Source: an uncultured Prevotella sp. (GTDB taxonomy: Bacteria; Bacteroidota; Bacteroidia; Bacteroidales; Bacteroidaceae). Taken from it: a stretch of DNA of 28,786 nt. Made by a program: the position numbers and the translations under genes. Positions 8,598-16,648 of this stretch are shown one piece after another. The notes beneath the pieces were generated by a model, which did no database searches, was not told the DNA's origin, and was given only the letters and a program-made list of their open reading frames with translations. The number at the start of each line of letters is the position of its first letter. Position 1 is the stretch's first letter. The stretch spans positions 1 to 28,786 of the forward strand of contig CALFGU010000129.1 of the NCBI GenBank assembly GCA_937877685.1, in the 5' to 3' direction.

Positions 8598-9487
8598 GCC
8601 CCTTTTTTCATTGTATAAAGTTTGTCTAATAATTCTTTTAGCATGGCATAATGCGGATGGGGTTTGCCTAGTTTCTTCTTCAAACACTCACGCCAGAAAC
8701 GCATGTTGTACCATTGAATCAAGCGACTGATTGTTGTTCGTTTATTAATCCCGCGCTTGAGGTTGCGACGGATTGCCACGTCAGCCACTTTGAGTTCATA
8801 GTCCACATTTGGCGGACGCTCGGAAGTGAGATGGAGATATTTCAACGAAGGGTCGTAACGGAAATGAGCACCAAACTGTTGTTTGAACTTATAATGCATA
8901 TCATTTTCCTCGCCATACATGAAAAACTCCTCGTCAAACAATCCTATTGCTTCAAACATGCTCTTGCGCACGTAGAAGCAGGAACCTGAGAAATACATCA
9001 GTGAAGGAACATAAAGCTCTACTCTGTTAGAAACGGCTTCAACCACACTGCGCAAGTATCCATTGAGCATCTGTGTGCAACAATAGGAACTTTGACTTGG
9101 CTTCGTGGGAGTGTACCACTGCTTCATGCCATACATGATGAGCTTTTCGTCATTTGCAAATGCCGCAAGGGGTTTTGCAAAGAAGGGTGACGCCAAGCGC
9201 ACATCTGGGTTCATGATAAGGATGACGGGGGCTGAGGCACGGCGAATGCCCACATTATTACCCTGTCCATAACCTCCGTTACATGAGTTCTTAATCAGCA
9301 CAATGTCGTCGCCCCACAAGTTTTGCAATTCCATAAACATCTTATCGGGCTCACGACTGTTGTTGTCAACAACGATAAGCTCGATTTCCGAGAGCGGGAT
9401 ATCCGCATATTCTTGAATGCTACGCACGCAATCAAAAATGTCCTTCTCAGAGTTGTATGTAACGATGATGATGGAAACGCTCTTCAT
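8594..9487 (-). CDS. Glycosyltransferase, family 2 (rhamnosyltransferase-like)
   Basis: The 297-residue GT2 enzyme has the GT-A start VSIIIVTYNSEKDIFDCVRS, the nucleotide-binding ELIVVDNNS, a GYGQGNNVGI segment, and LIMNPDVRL, where the DxD-type motif is reduced to NPD-V, as in RfbN/WbbL-like rhamnosyltransferases. SGSCFYVRKSMFEAIGLFDEEFFMYGEENDM is partly visible as the acceptor-side GxFDExFFMYxEExD motif typical of that subgroup. It likely adds a sugar to the growing repeat. It follows a 158-base gap containing direct repeats, then couples by a 4-base overlap to the GT4 gene. The sugar identity cannot be told from sequence. Confidence 0.88.
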   Translation of the reverse strand: MKSVSIIIVTYNSEKDIFDCVRSIQEYADIPLSEIELIVVDNNSREPDKMFMELQNLWGDDIVLIKNSCNGGYGQGNNVGIRRASAPVILIMNPDVRLASPFFAKPLAAFANDEKLIMYGMKQWYTPTKPSQSSYCCTQMLNGYLRSVVEAVSNRVELYVPSLMYFSGSCFYVRKSMFEAIGLFDEEFFMYGEENDMHYKFKQQFGAHFRYDPSLKYLHLTSERPPNVDYELKVADVAIRRNLKRGINKRTTISRLIQWYNMRFWRECLKKKLGKPHPHYAMLKELLDKLYTMKKGA

Positions 9488-9645
9488 GAGTTTCTTGTTT
9501 ATAACCCACAGACTTTTTCGTGGGGAAGCCTCTAAGGGAAGGCGGTGGGGGGAAGGCGGAAAAGGAAGTGAAACTTAATTCAAATTAAGTGAAACTTAAG
9601 GGCGCTTAAGTCTTACTTCGTTTTTCCTATTTGAGATGCCGCTTT
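9488..9645. repeat. Operon-internal gap with direct repeats and a palindrome
   Basis: AAGTGAAACTTAA occurs at 9566-9578 and 9587-9599, a 21-base period. Between them lies the palindrome ACTTAATT-CA-AATTAAGT (9573-9590). Bases 9601-9631 resemble 12445-12477 (see findings). A purine-rich stretch with GGAAGGCGG twice lies at about 9538-9560. No gene is seen. The near-match TTAATTTG on the minus strand could be a weak internal promoter. Confidence 0.5.
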
Positions 9646-11508
9646 TTACAGGTTAGAATCGGCATCGTTTTCTGCTGATGCTGACTTTAAGGAGTAAACC
9701 TTCACCCAATCTATGTCCATGTAGGCAGGAAATGTTTTAGGGTCGGTTCCAGCTGACCAAGACTTGGGCGGATGTACCTGCATGTGAAGCATGAGGTAGG
9801 AAGAGATGCCGTAGTGAAACTGGTGTTCTTCCTCGGGTAAGCGAGGATAGCGCAACGTTTCAAGTCCATTGACTGCAAAGATAACTTCTTCGGGCAGAAT
9901 TTCTACACTATACGTGTTATATTTCTCAAACTTAATGTCGGATTTGTGCTGATGATTGGGTCGATACCAGTTTTTTCGGTCGCGAAGGGTATAGGCATTG
10001 TGCGCCGTTTGGTAGGCAAATGTGTTTTTATCCACATACTCCATGATGTCCAACTCTGTGTAGAAAGGGCTTTCGGTTGTGCGATACGCCTTATTCTCAG
10101 GCAGTGTCCAAATTGCGGGCCATGTTCCCTGCGCACCCTTGATTCGTGCACGCACTTCGATTTTGCCGTAGCGAATAGGGAGTTTCCCTTCCGACGTAAT
10201 GCCAGCCGTGAGATATTTTGCCGTATCCGTGGGGAGGTAATTGTCATTATGGCGGGCGTAAAGGCGTAAGCGTCCGTGCTTAAACTCATAGAAACGCTCG
10301 TCATGGGTGAAGTGCATGAAGCAACGCACTCCCTTCACGCGCTTCATCTTGCTCCAAAGCAACGTGTCAAGACTCTTGCCGTTGAATTCGTCACTCCATG
10401 CTAATTCATAGAGGTGGTCGCGGTCGGAAGTCCGTTGTGCGCAACTGCTGATGAGGGGGAGAAAACCGCAAAGGAGTAAGAGGAATTTGCCAATGGCAGC
10501 GGGTTTCCACACTTGCTCATAGTGGCGAGCGGCATAGAGGTTGAAGAACAAGGGAAGCATACGTGCCAATTTGGCAGGCAGGAAGCAGAGGAGCAAAGAG
10601 GTGAGGCAGACTTGCAATGTAAATAAGAGTCCCCAACCAGAGGAATGCTTTCTCACCGTAGTCGCTAAGCGCTTCGCAAACCACCGAGGTGCTTCATTTC
10701 GCAATACAGTGATATAGACGCTCATCGCACCTTGATACAACTGACGGTCATAGCGATGACCGAATTTCTCTTGCACCGCTTCGTAAAACGAGCGTACGGC
10801 GTAAAGGTTGCTTTCTAAATGTTCGGGAGAGTTGATTTTCTTCGAGATAGACCCAACCACTCCATGGCGATAAGCATAATCGGCGGGAGCATCGGCATAT
10901 TCATACTTCATTCCCGCAAGGAGGCATTGCAGGTTGAATTGTGCGTCCTGCAAAGAGCGCAACTTCAGGTCCCAAGTCACACCCTTTTCCAACAAAGAAG
11001 TGCGGCGGTAGATATTATTCCAAACAATGAAGGGCAGTTTGCGGGAACAAAATGCCGCAACGTCGTCCTTGAAAATGGGATAACCGTAGGTGTTGAACGA
11101 AGGAGTAGCATGAAACTTTCCATCTCGGTAAGAGGCGGAACGGAACACCATGAAGTCCAAATCCGGTCTCTCTTGCAGCGCCTTTACGCGCTGTTCCAGC
11201 CCATGGGGAGCAATATAATCGTCGGAATCAAAGAAACAAATAAATTCCCCCTTCGCTTTCGTGAGTCCTTCATTGCGACACGTCTGCGCACCTTTCGTTT
11301 GCTGCTCACGCTTCAAGTAATGGATGCGCGCATCTTGCTGGGCGAAGGCGGCAATTTGCTCATAATGCTCAGGCGCAGAACCATCATCAATAGCAATCAC
11401 CTCCCAATCCAGAAATGTACTTTCCTGGACACTACGCAACATCTCAATCACGTAATCAGCGTGATTATAGACGGGCATAACTATGGAGAGGGTTACTTGA
11501 TGTGGCAT
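9646..11508 (-). CDS. Fusion of a GT2 glycosyltransferase and a GH16 glycoside hydrolase lipoprotein
   Basis: The 620-residue reading frame joins two proteins. Residues 1 to about 290 are a GT2 glycosyltransferase: LSIVMPVYNHADYV, WEVIAIDDGS, and the DxD-type motif FFDSDDY near 93-98. Residues about 292-330 are hydrophobic and basic. Residues 333-356 then look exactly like a lipoprotein signal peptide (VWKPAAIGK, LLLL core, lipobox LISSC with C356). Residues about 364-607 are a GH16 beta-glucanase-like domain with the catalytic motif E485-L-D487-I-M-E490 and the expected WPAIWTLPE before it. GH16 enzymes cleave beta-1,3/1,4 glucans and galactans outside the cytoplasm. Codon 333 is GTG (10510-10512), so a separate lipoprotein could start there. 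The alternative is that the two parts remain joined through the membrane. The gene start overlaps the TupA-like gene by 16 bases. Confidence 0.85.
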   Translation of the reverse strand: MPHQVTLSIVMPVYNHADYVIEMLRSVQESTFLDWEVIAIDDGSAPEHYEQIAAFAQQDARIHYLKREQQTKGAQTCRNEGLTKAKGEFICFFDSDDYIAPHGLEQRVKALQERPDLDFMVFRSASYRDGKFHATPSFNTYGYPIFKDDVAAFCSRKLPFIVWNNIYRRTSLLEKGVTWDLKLRSLQDAQFNLQCLLAGMKYEYADAPADYAYRHGVVGSISKKINSPEHLESNLYAVRSFYEAVQEKFGHRYDRQLYQGAMSVYITVLRNEAPRWFAKRLATTVRKHSSGWGLLFTLQVCLTSLLLCFLPAKLARMLPLFFNLYAARHYEQVWKPAAIGKFLLLLCGFLPLISSCAQRTSDRDHLYELAWSDEFNGKSLDTLLWSKMKRVKGVRCFMHFTHDERFYEFKHGRLRLYARHNDNYLPTDTAKYLTAGITSEGKLPIRYGKIEVRARIKGAQGTWPAIWTLPENKAYRTTESPFYTELDIMEYVDKNTFAYQTAHNAYTLRDRKNWYRPNHQHKSDIKFEKYNTYSVEILPEEVIFAVNGLETLRYPRLPEEEHQFHYGISSYLMLHMQVHPPKSWSAGTDPKTFPAYMDIDWVKVYSLKSASAENDADSNL

Positions 11509-12377
11509 AAGTCACCGAGGATGTTGAGGAATTCTTGGGTGTAGAAGGAGTTGAGGCCCGCGGCAGAGGTGAAAGTCATTTCGCCAAAGTAGGGTTTTCC
11601 GTCCACTTCGTAAAAGTCAACGCGCAGTTCGGGGAAATCCTTTGAAAGGACGCTTGCTGCCTCCAACATGCGTTCTAAAGATTTGGGACGAGGAATCGGT
11701 TTCTCCGACAAAAGATAATGAGACGTTGAACGAGAATACTCGGGGTGCATCCGCCAATCTAAATCATAAACACCCACTTCACATGCCTCTTTCGTGCGAT
11801 TGTGACATGCCCAGATGTAGGCGGGAGTGCCGCGAAACGCCCATATTTTATAATCGACGAGTGAAGTAGAAGCTACTTGCTGCTTCATATTGTCTAAGAG
11901 TTCTTCGGCAATGATGCAGGGCTTAATCTTATTGTAATGAGGTTCCCCCATAATGCGTCCAAACTTTTTGTGAAGGAGTTTCCCGAAATATGCCGTCCAA
12001 TACGCCTTATCCAGCGTTTCCTTGTCGCGACAGATAAGGGCGTCGCCACTACCATGGTTTGTTTTCATCACAAACTGGTTAGGAAGCGCATCCCAGTCAA
12101 TATCTTCAGCGCGGTCCCACTTTCCGTAGAGGCGCACGAGCATATCTTCCAATCCGCAATGCTTGATATATTCACGAACTTGGAACTTGTCAGCAAGCGG
12201 TGTCCACTGCGTCGTGTCGGAATGAAACTTCAACCATTGTATCTTCTCATTGATATCCTTGGGATTCTGCCAATCCATCCAGCGCCCGAATGAGCGGCGG
12301 AAGTGAATGGCGGCCAGTGTCTTGGGAGACACGTAACCCAGGATGAAGAATATGATTTTCCAGAGGTGTTCTTTCAT
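11493..12377 (-). CDS. TupA-like ATP-grasp protein
   Basis: The 294-residue protein matches the TupA-like ATP-grasp family, named for a teichuronopeptide synthesis protein and frequent in capsule and exopolysaccharide clusters. Family marks are the N-terminal DWQNPKDINEKIQWLKF, the nucleotide-binding segment FVMKTNHGSGDALIC, the adenine-side IIAEELL, then VDYKIWAFRG and the C-terminal metal site ELRVDFYEVDGKPYFGEMTF. ATP-grasp enzymes join a carboxylate to an amine or similar group through an acyl phosphate, so a plausible role is adding an amino acid or peptide to the polysaccharide. That is inference. The gene overlaps the GT2-GH16 fusion by 16 bases and follows a 171-base gap. Confidence 0.85.
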   Translation of the reverse strand: MKEHLWKIIFFILGYVSPKTLAAIHFRRSFGRWMDWQNPKDINEKIQWLKFHSDTTQWTPLADKFQVREYIKHCGLEDMLVRLYGKWDRAEDIDWDALPNQFVMKTNHGSGDALICRDKETLDKAYWTAYFGKLLHKKFGRIMGEPHYNKIKPCIIAEELLDNMKQQVASTSLVDYKIWAFRGTPAYIWACHNRTKEACEVGVYDLDWRMHPEYSRSTSHYLLSEKPIPRPKSLERMLEAASVLSKDFPELRVDFYEVDGKPYFGEMTFTSAAGLNSFYTQEFLNILGDLCHIK

Positions 12378-12548
12378 TGTTTTAACAACATGTTTTTCGG
12401 AGGGAAAACAGGATAAGTTATCCGCGTTCGTAAGTGCGATTTAGGGCGCACAAAGAGTAACTTCGTTTTTCTTATTTAAACCTTAGTTTTGCTCCGAAAC
12501 GTAAGAGTTGGTGAGAAATCAGTTTTCTTCCCGTTATAGTTTTGATTG
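12378..12548. other. Operon-internal gap sharing a motif with 9601-9631
   Basis: Bases 12445-12477 (GGCGC, 8 bases, TAACTTCGTTTTTCTTATTT) closely match the gap at 9601-9631. Distant inverted copies of TTTCGGAG and CTCCGAAA also lie near 12393 and 12490. I see no gene and no clear TAnnTTTG promoter. Confidence 0.4.
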
Positions 12549-13718
12549 TCAATATCCAAAAGCATGCTTGGGACGCTCAGAAGGACTCATCTTTTTCATT
12601 CTTTGCACCCATTGTAACATCTCTGCGGTATGTTCGCCGAAGACAGGCACACCGCATGCCATCTGTGCCAAACGTACGCCACCAAATTGGAGATTCCCTT
12701 CAATCAACACCACTTCCCCACGTTCATCAATCGTGAGGTCCCAATTTGAAACTCCCACTTGGGGAAGAGCATGGTGAAGGTTTAACGCCGCTTCCGTAAC
12801 TTTTGTGAAAAGGGGAATGTTGTACGTGCCAAAATGTAGTGCTGTGTCAGGATGTTCATGGAATCTGTCGCCATACTTTGTGATGGCAAATTCGTAAAGT
12901 CGGCCATCGTGATGCACTCCTAAGAAAATGCCACCCTGAGTGGCGTTATCCACATCCATACCTCCCTTTCCGAGGCGTAAAACAGAGGGACCAAGGTAAA
13001 TCTTGTCCTTCCAGCGGTAGGTAATAACGCGGAAGGTGTTCACGCTACGGGGATAAATCTTCTGAAGCGACTCATGACACACCACGCATTCCTGCACCAC
13101 AAAGTCATCTCCCATCTGCTGAAGCATCTCTGCCAAAGGTTGCTGACTCTTCGTGTCTATGCCTTCCTTCACTTCCGCTAAGACGCAACTGCGTCCGCCC
13201 ATCGAGTCAACAGATGGCTTAATGAAGAGGCGCCCACGGTTGTGTAACGCTTCAAGCACCTTGTCGCAAGTCGTGGGTTGGTTATCTGCATCCAAATAAA
13301 AGCCTTTCACCCTGCTGAAAATCACCTTGGGCGTCTTGACTCCCACGGATTTTGCCAAGTGAGGCATAACGTTTTTGTCTTCAAACACAGAGTTGTACGT
13401 GTTGAAGATATTTAGGAAATGGTCTAACTCAGGGATGTAAATGTCTTCCGTAATGAAGGCAGGGGAGAACTTTCCGGAGTAAGCGGCATAGGTGCGGTGG
13501 CAAGTATGATCCACCTTCTTTCCATAGTTACCGAGATAGAACGCATCAATCGCCTGTTCCTGCTCCTTAGTGAAGTGAAAATCCTTGATGCTCTCGAGTC
13601 TTTTAGGGTCGAAAATAACGCGGTGCTGTATGCGTTTATGGAAGGAACGAAACTTACGCTCTTGAAGTTCCCTTCCCAGTTCTGCCAATGTATGTATGAT
13701 ACGTCTGAGAATCCTCAT
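12549..13718 (-). CDS. Sugar-transfer-associated ATP-grasp protein
   Basis: The 389-residue protein resembles the sugar-transfer-associated ATP-grasp family, found almost only within polysaccharide loci. Visible ATP-grasp parts are RGRLFIKPSVDSMGG (ATP-binding lysine and glycine-rich loop), FVVQECV, VNTFRVITYRWKD and the metal-binding end LTIDERGEVVLIEGN. The N-terminal 60 residues are basic and family-typical. The reaction is unknown for the family; ATP-dependent ligation to a sugar or lipid carrier is likely. Its ATG overlaps the Wzx stop by 4 bases (13715-13718), which suggests coupled translation. It is the first of two different ATP-grasp genes in the operon. Confidence 0.82.
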   Translation of the reverse strand: MRILRRIIHTLAELGRELQERKFRSFHKRIQHRVIFDPKRLESIKDFHFTKEQEQAIDAFYLGNYGKKVDHTCHRTYAAYSGKFSPAFITEDIYIPELDHFLNIFNTYNSVFEDKNVMPHLAKSVGVKTPKVIFSRVKGFYLDADNQPTTCDKVLEALHNRGRLFIKPSVDSMGGRSCVLAEVKEGIDTKSQQPLAEMLQQMGDDFVVQECVVCHESLQKIYPRSVNTFRVITYRWKDKIYLGPSVLRLGKGGMDVDNATQGGIFLGVHHDGRLYEFAITKYGDRFHEHPDTALHFGTYNIPLFTKVTEAALNLHHALPQVGVSNWDLTIDERGEVVLIEGNLQFGGVRLAQMACGVPVFGEHTAEMLQWVQRMKKMSPSERPKHAFGY

Positions 13719-15250
13719 TTGGTCTTTTTAAATTTTGAAGTCACTATCGTGAGCAAGTGAGTGCGTTCTTGGGAATGCAGAGATAGCATCCAAATGGAGG
13801 CAAGTCCCACGAGGGTGGTCAGTATTCCCGTCAAAATAATGCGCCAGGGCGTTTCTGCAAAAATGGATTGTGAAGCGTAGGCCGTAAGTCCCACAAAAAG
13901 GAGTGGGGGGAGCACCTTGAAAACAACGTTTCGCAGATAAGAACTCCACGTTTCGCCTGTGGCGTGACAGATGTAGGTGATGGAGGTTGTGGCACTCAGA
14001 AATTCAAACACCCAATAGAATATGAAGGCTTCGGCAATGCTTAGTCCTGCCTTTACTCCGAAATACATGGCGGGCAGGGCAAGTGTCTTGACCGTGAAAC
14101 TCCATAATGTGAAGTTGCGAATCCGTCCTGATGCCGAAACAATGAGGGTGAGCCCAATGGACAACTGGTCGGTAAGGGCGGAAATGAGAATCACGGTGCC
14201 AAAGGCCACACATAGTGGGGGCACTTCCTTTAACCACACACCCAATATCGCGGGGAGTTCGGCCACAATGGGGGTCACGACCAACATTAGGATTAAGAAT
14301 CCAAACTTGCATGCCGTTTCCGAAAGGCGGATGGCACGTTCGTGGTCGCCAGCGCCCTCTGCCTTAATAATTTGTGGTTTGATGGAATTATGAATTGCCG
14401 AAGAAAAGAAATTCACCGAACCCTGAATCTGTGTAGCAATACCATAGGAAGAATTGAGCAACGTGCCCTTAAACAAATGATTGATAAGCACCGCCACACC
14501 TTGCGTACGCACCAAAATACATCCCATGCCGTACAGACTCCATGTGGCAAAACCCACAATCTTCTTCTGTATCTCCAAATTCCATTGCCTTGGAGAGGGC
14601 AGTATGCAACTTTCAGGATACTTTCGTTGGCAATAAATGAGGAAGGCAAGAAAGTTGAACGTCATCACCAGCATGATAATTGCGGCGTAGGTAGTCAGGC
14701 GGTAATCGCTAATATAGTAAAGAATAAATACAGCAGAAAGTTTCAAGACGCCATCAAGCACTTCGATGATGGAGATATACACAATATTTTCATAAGCAAT
14801 CAGCAGGGCGCGGAAGGGTGACGTGAGCAACGTCATGAACACGGAAGTGATGACCAAAAGATACACCCACTTTGCTTCTGCCAACCTGCTGGCGTCGATT
14901 TTTAACCATCCGCCGTCAAAGATTACGGAAGTGAGCGAAGCGAGTATCCCCGCCATCACCGTGCCTATGACGAGCAACAGCAGGTAACTATTTGCAAAAA
15001 TCGCCCGTGCCTCTTCTCGTTGTCCCGCTCCGTGACTGTAGGAAATGTGGCGCTGTGTCGTGAGCGTTAGACTGTTGGTAAAGAAATTTAGAAACGAAAC
15101 AACGCCCGCAACCAACATATAAACGCCATAGTCAGACTGCCCCAGCGCGTCCATAACGATGCGCGTGGAGTAAAGTGACAGATTGATGTTGACGATGCTA
15201 CGTACATTCTGCGCAAGGGTATTGACTATGATTCTCGTTTTGTTGTTCAT
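13715..15250 (-). CDS. Wzx-type polysaccharide flippase
   Basis: The 511-residue protein is a multi-spanning membrane transporter of the MOP/PST superfamily that flips undecaprenyl-linked repeat units to the periplasmic side. It opens with the family pattern RIIVNTLAQNVRSIVNINLSLYSTRIVMDALGQSDYGVYML and shows about 12-14 hydrophobic segments along its length, in the normal size range. It precedes the ATP-grasp gene by a 4-base overlap and follows the Wzy-like gene after a 99-base spacer made of short degenerate repeats. Together with that gene it defines a Wzx/Wzy rather than an ABC-transporter pathway. Confidence 0.9.
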   Translation of the reverse strand: MNNKTRIIVNTLAQNVRSIVNINLSLYSTRIVMDALGQSDYGVYMLVAGVVSFLNFFTNSLTLTTQRHISYSHGAGQREEARAIFANSYLLLLVIGTVMAGILASLTSVIFDGGWLKIDASRLAEAKWVYLLVITSVFMTLLTSPFRALLIAYENIVYISIIEVLDGVLKLSAVFILYYISDYRLTTYAAIIMLVMTFNFLAFLIYCQRKYPESCILPSPRQWNLEIQKKIVGFATWSLYGMGCILVRTQGVAVLINHLFKGTLLNSSYGIATQIQGSVNFFSSAIHNSIKPQIIKAEGAGDHERAIRLSETACKFGFLILMLVVTPIVAELPAILGVWLKEVPPLCVAFGTVILISALTDQLSIGLTLIVSASGRIRNFTLWSFTVKTLALPAMYFGVKAGLSIAEAFIFYWVFEFLSATTSITYICHATGETWSSYLRNVVFKVLPPLLFVGLTAYASQSIFAETPWRIILTGILTTLVGLASIWMLSLHSQERTHLLTIVTSKFKKTK

Positions 15251-15254
15251 CCGC

Positions 15255-15343
15255 GTGAAAGGTGAATGATGAACGGTTAAGGGGTAACGGTTAAGGGTTA
15301 AAGGTTAACGATGAACGGTTAAGGGTTACCAGTGAAAGGTGAA
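15255..15343. repeat. Degenerate short repeats between the wzy-like and wzx-like genes
   Basis: GATGAACGGTTAAGGG occurs at 15268-15283 and 15310-15325, with the related TAACGGTTAAGGGTTA (15285-15300) and AAGGTTAAC between them. GTGAAAGGTGAA flanks the array at 15255-15266 and 15332-15343. A similar GGTTTAAGGTTAAC-type stretch (minus strand) occurs near 21100-21120. It has no coding potential. Confidence 0.7.
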
Positions 15344-15349
15344 AAGATT

Positions 15350-16555
15350 TTATGGGTTAACGACTATGTCTCGTTCTTCGTTTTGGGTTTCGCTTCCCTC
15401 TTCTTCCCTGCCATAATAATAAATGAGAATGATAAAGAAGAATATGATGGGTGTGCTGTAAATCTCCATGAGTGACATGAGCGACCACACGCCAAATGCG
15501 GCGTAGAGTGCCGTGGCATAGCGGTCTTTCTTTCGCAATACGCCCACAATGGAGTAGGTTGCTAGTCCAACGTAACCTAATACAGCAGGAACTCCACCAA
15601 ACAACATCAGTCCTAAGATAAGGTTGTGGGGACCTATGGCAAATGAGGCGAGGTTAGAATAATACCATTCTGTCGTTGGAAGTCCATACCCTAACAATGG
15701 GGATTCTGTAAATAGTCGCATGGCGGCGTCCCAAAGGTCCGTGCGATAGGTAAAGGTGATGTCCTTTCCCAAAACATCAACAACTAACCACGTTGCATAT
15801 TCATTATTCTCAATCCCTTTGCCGTTGAAGCATACAAACACTTGGAAAAATATGACGGCGCAGAGCATTCCTGTGATACATAGGCGGGAGAACCTTCGAC
15901 TTGGGAGCAAACAGAAGATAAGGAAGAGCAACAGACCAACAAGGGCGGTCATGGATTGCACCATAAACAGCATCGCCAAACTGACAACCGTCAGCGGAAT
16001 GAGGTTTACCCAAAACCATTTGCTATATTTCAAGCAAATCACATTTGCCACCAGTGCGCACAGTAATCTTGGACCGGTTTGGTTGTAATTTCCTCCGAGT
16101 AGGAACCCCGTAACGTTTTTGTTTTCGTTTGCCAGTGTCACCCACAAGTGGGGATTCATGATCATGTGAAGAATAGCGGCGTAAATAGAAATCGTAAAAC
16201 CTATGAGCAAACCAATAACCAGCGGGCGGATGTCCTCACGGTAATAGTCGAAAAGGAAGAGTAGCGCTGTCAGACTCGCACTTTGATACACCCAGTTCTT
16301 CAAATCGTTGCCATTAAGCATCGTCACTGCAGCCACCCAAAGTAGTAGCATCAAGACGCACAAAGCAAACCTTGAAATGCCGCGTTGGTGAACAATGAAT
16401 ACTGCCGTAAGACAACTTGTCAACAACATTATCCCCAACGACATGTAAGACGCGCTCTGCATTTCAAGCGCCGTAAACGTCAAAGAATTATACATGGCAA
16501 AAACCAGCGCCATGAGCGCTGGTATCACCTTTAATTCTTTTAAATTGATGGTCAT
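15350..16555 (-). CDS. Wzy-like O-antigen polymerase/ligase
   Basis: This is a polytopic inner-membrane protein of the O-antigen polymerase/ligase type. It has about 10-12 hydrophobic segments, a large periplasmic loop (around the ITFTYRTDLWDAAMRLF region) and the family motif SPLLGYGLPTTEW before a final group of helices. It should join flipped repeat units. I chose the ATG at 16555 (401 residues, MTINLKELKV); the open frame extends 7 codons to a TTG at 16576, which is less likely. It lies between the Wzz-like and Wzx genes, as expected for a Wzy pathway. A ligase role cannot be excluded by sequence alone. Confidence 0.83.
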   Translation of the reverse strand: MTINLKELKVIPALMALVFAMYNSLTFTALEMQSASYMSLGIMLLTSCLTAVFIVHQRGISRFALCVLMLLLWVAAVTMLNGNDLKNWVYQSASLTALLFLFDYYREDIRPLVIGLLIGFTISIYAAILHMIMNPHLWVTLANENKNVTGFLLGGNYNQTGPRLLCALVANVICLKYSKWFWVNLIPLTVVSLAMLFMVQSMTALVGLLLFLIFCLLPSRRFSRLCITGMLCAVIFFQVFVCFNGKGIENNEYATWLVVDVLGKDITFTYRTDLWDAAMRLFTESPLLGYGLPTTEWYYSNLASFAIGPHNLILGLMLFGGVPAVLGYVGLATYSIVGVLRKKDRYATALYAAFGVWSLMSLMEIYSTPIIFFFIILIYYYGREEEGSETQNEERDIVVNP

Positions 16556-16648
16556 GAGGAAAAACACAGGAATCAAGGTTCGTTCAAATGATTCCTTACT
16601 TTATGAAAAGAATTACTGCCTTTGTTTTAATTCTGTTACAAATAATCG

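Noticed and set aside
8598..8687. N-terminal extension of the GT4 gene
   Set aside because: These 30 codons overlap the upstream GT2 gene and do not look like a GT4 N-terminus; the ATGA overlap at 8594-8597 is a better start.
15255..15343. CRISPR-like array
   Set aside because: The repeats are short, degenerate and not regularly spaced, and no cas gene is present.
16574..16576. TTG as start of the Wzy-like gene
   Set aside because: An ATG only seven codons later gives a normal N-terminus, and TTG starts are rare in this group.
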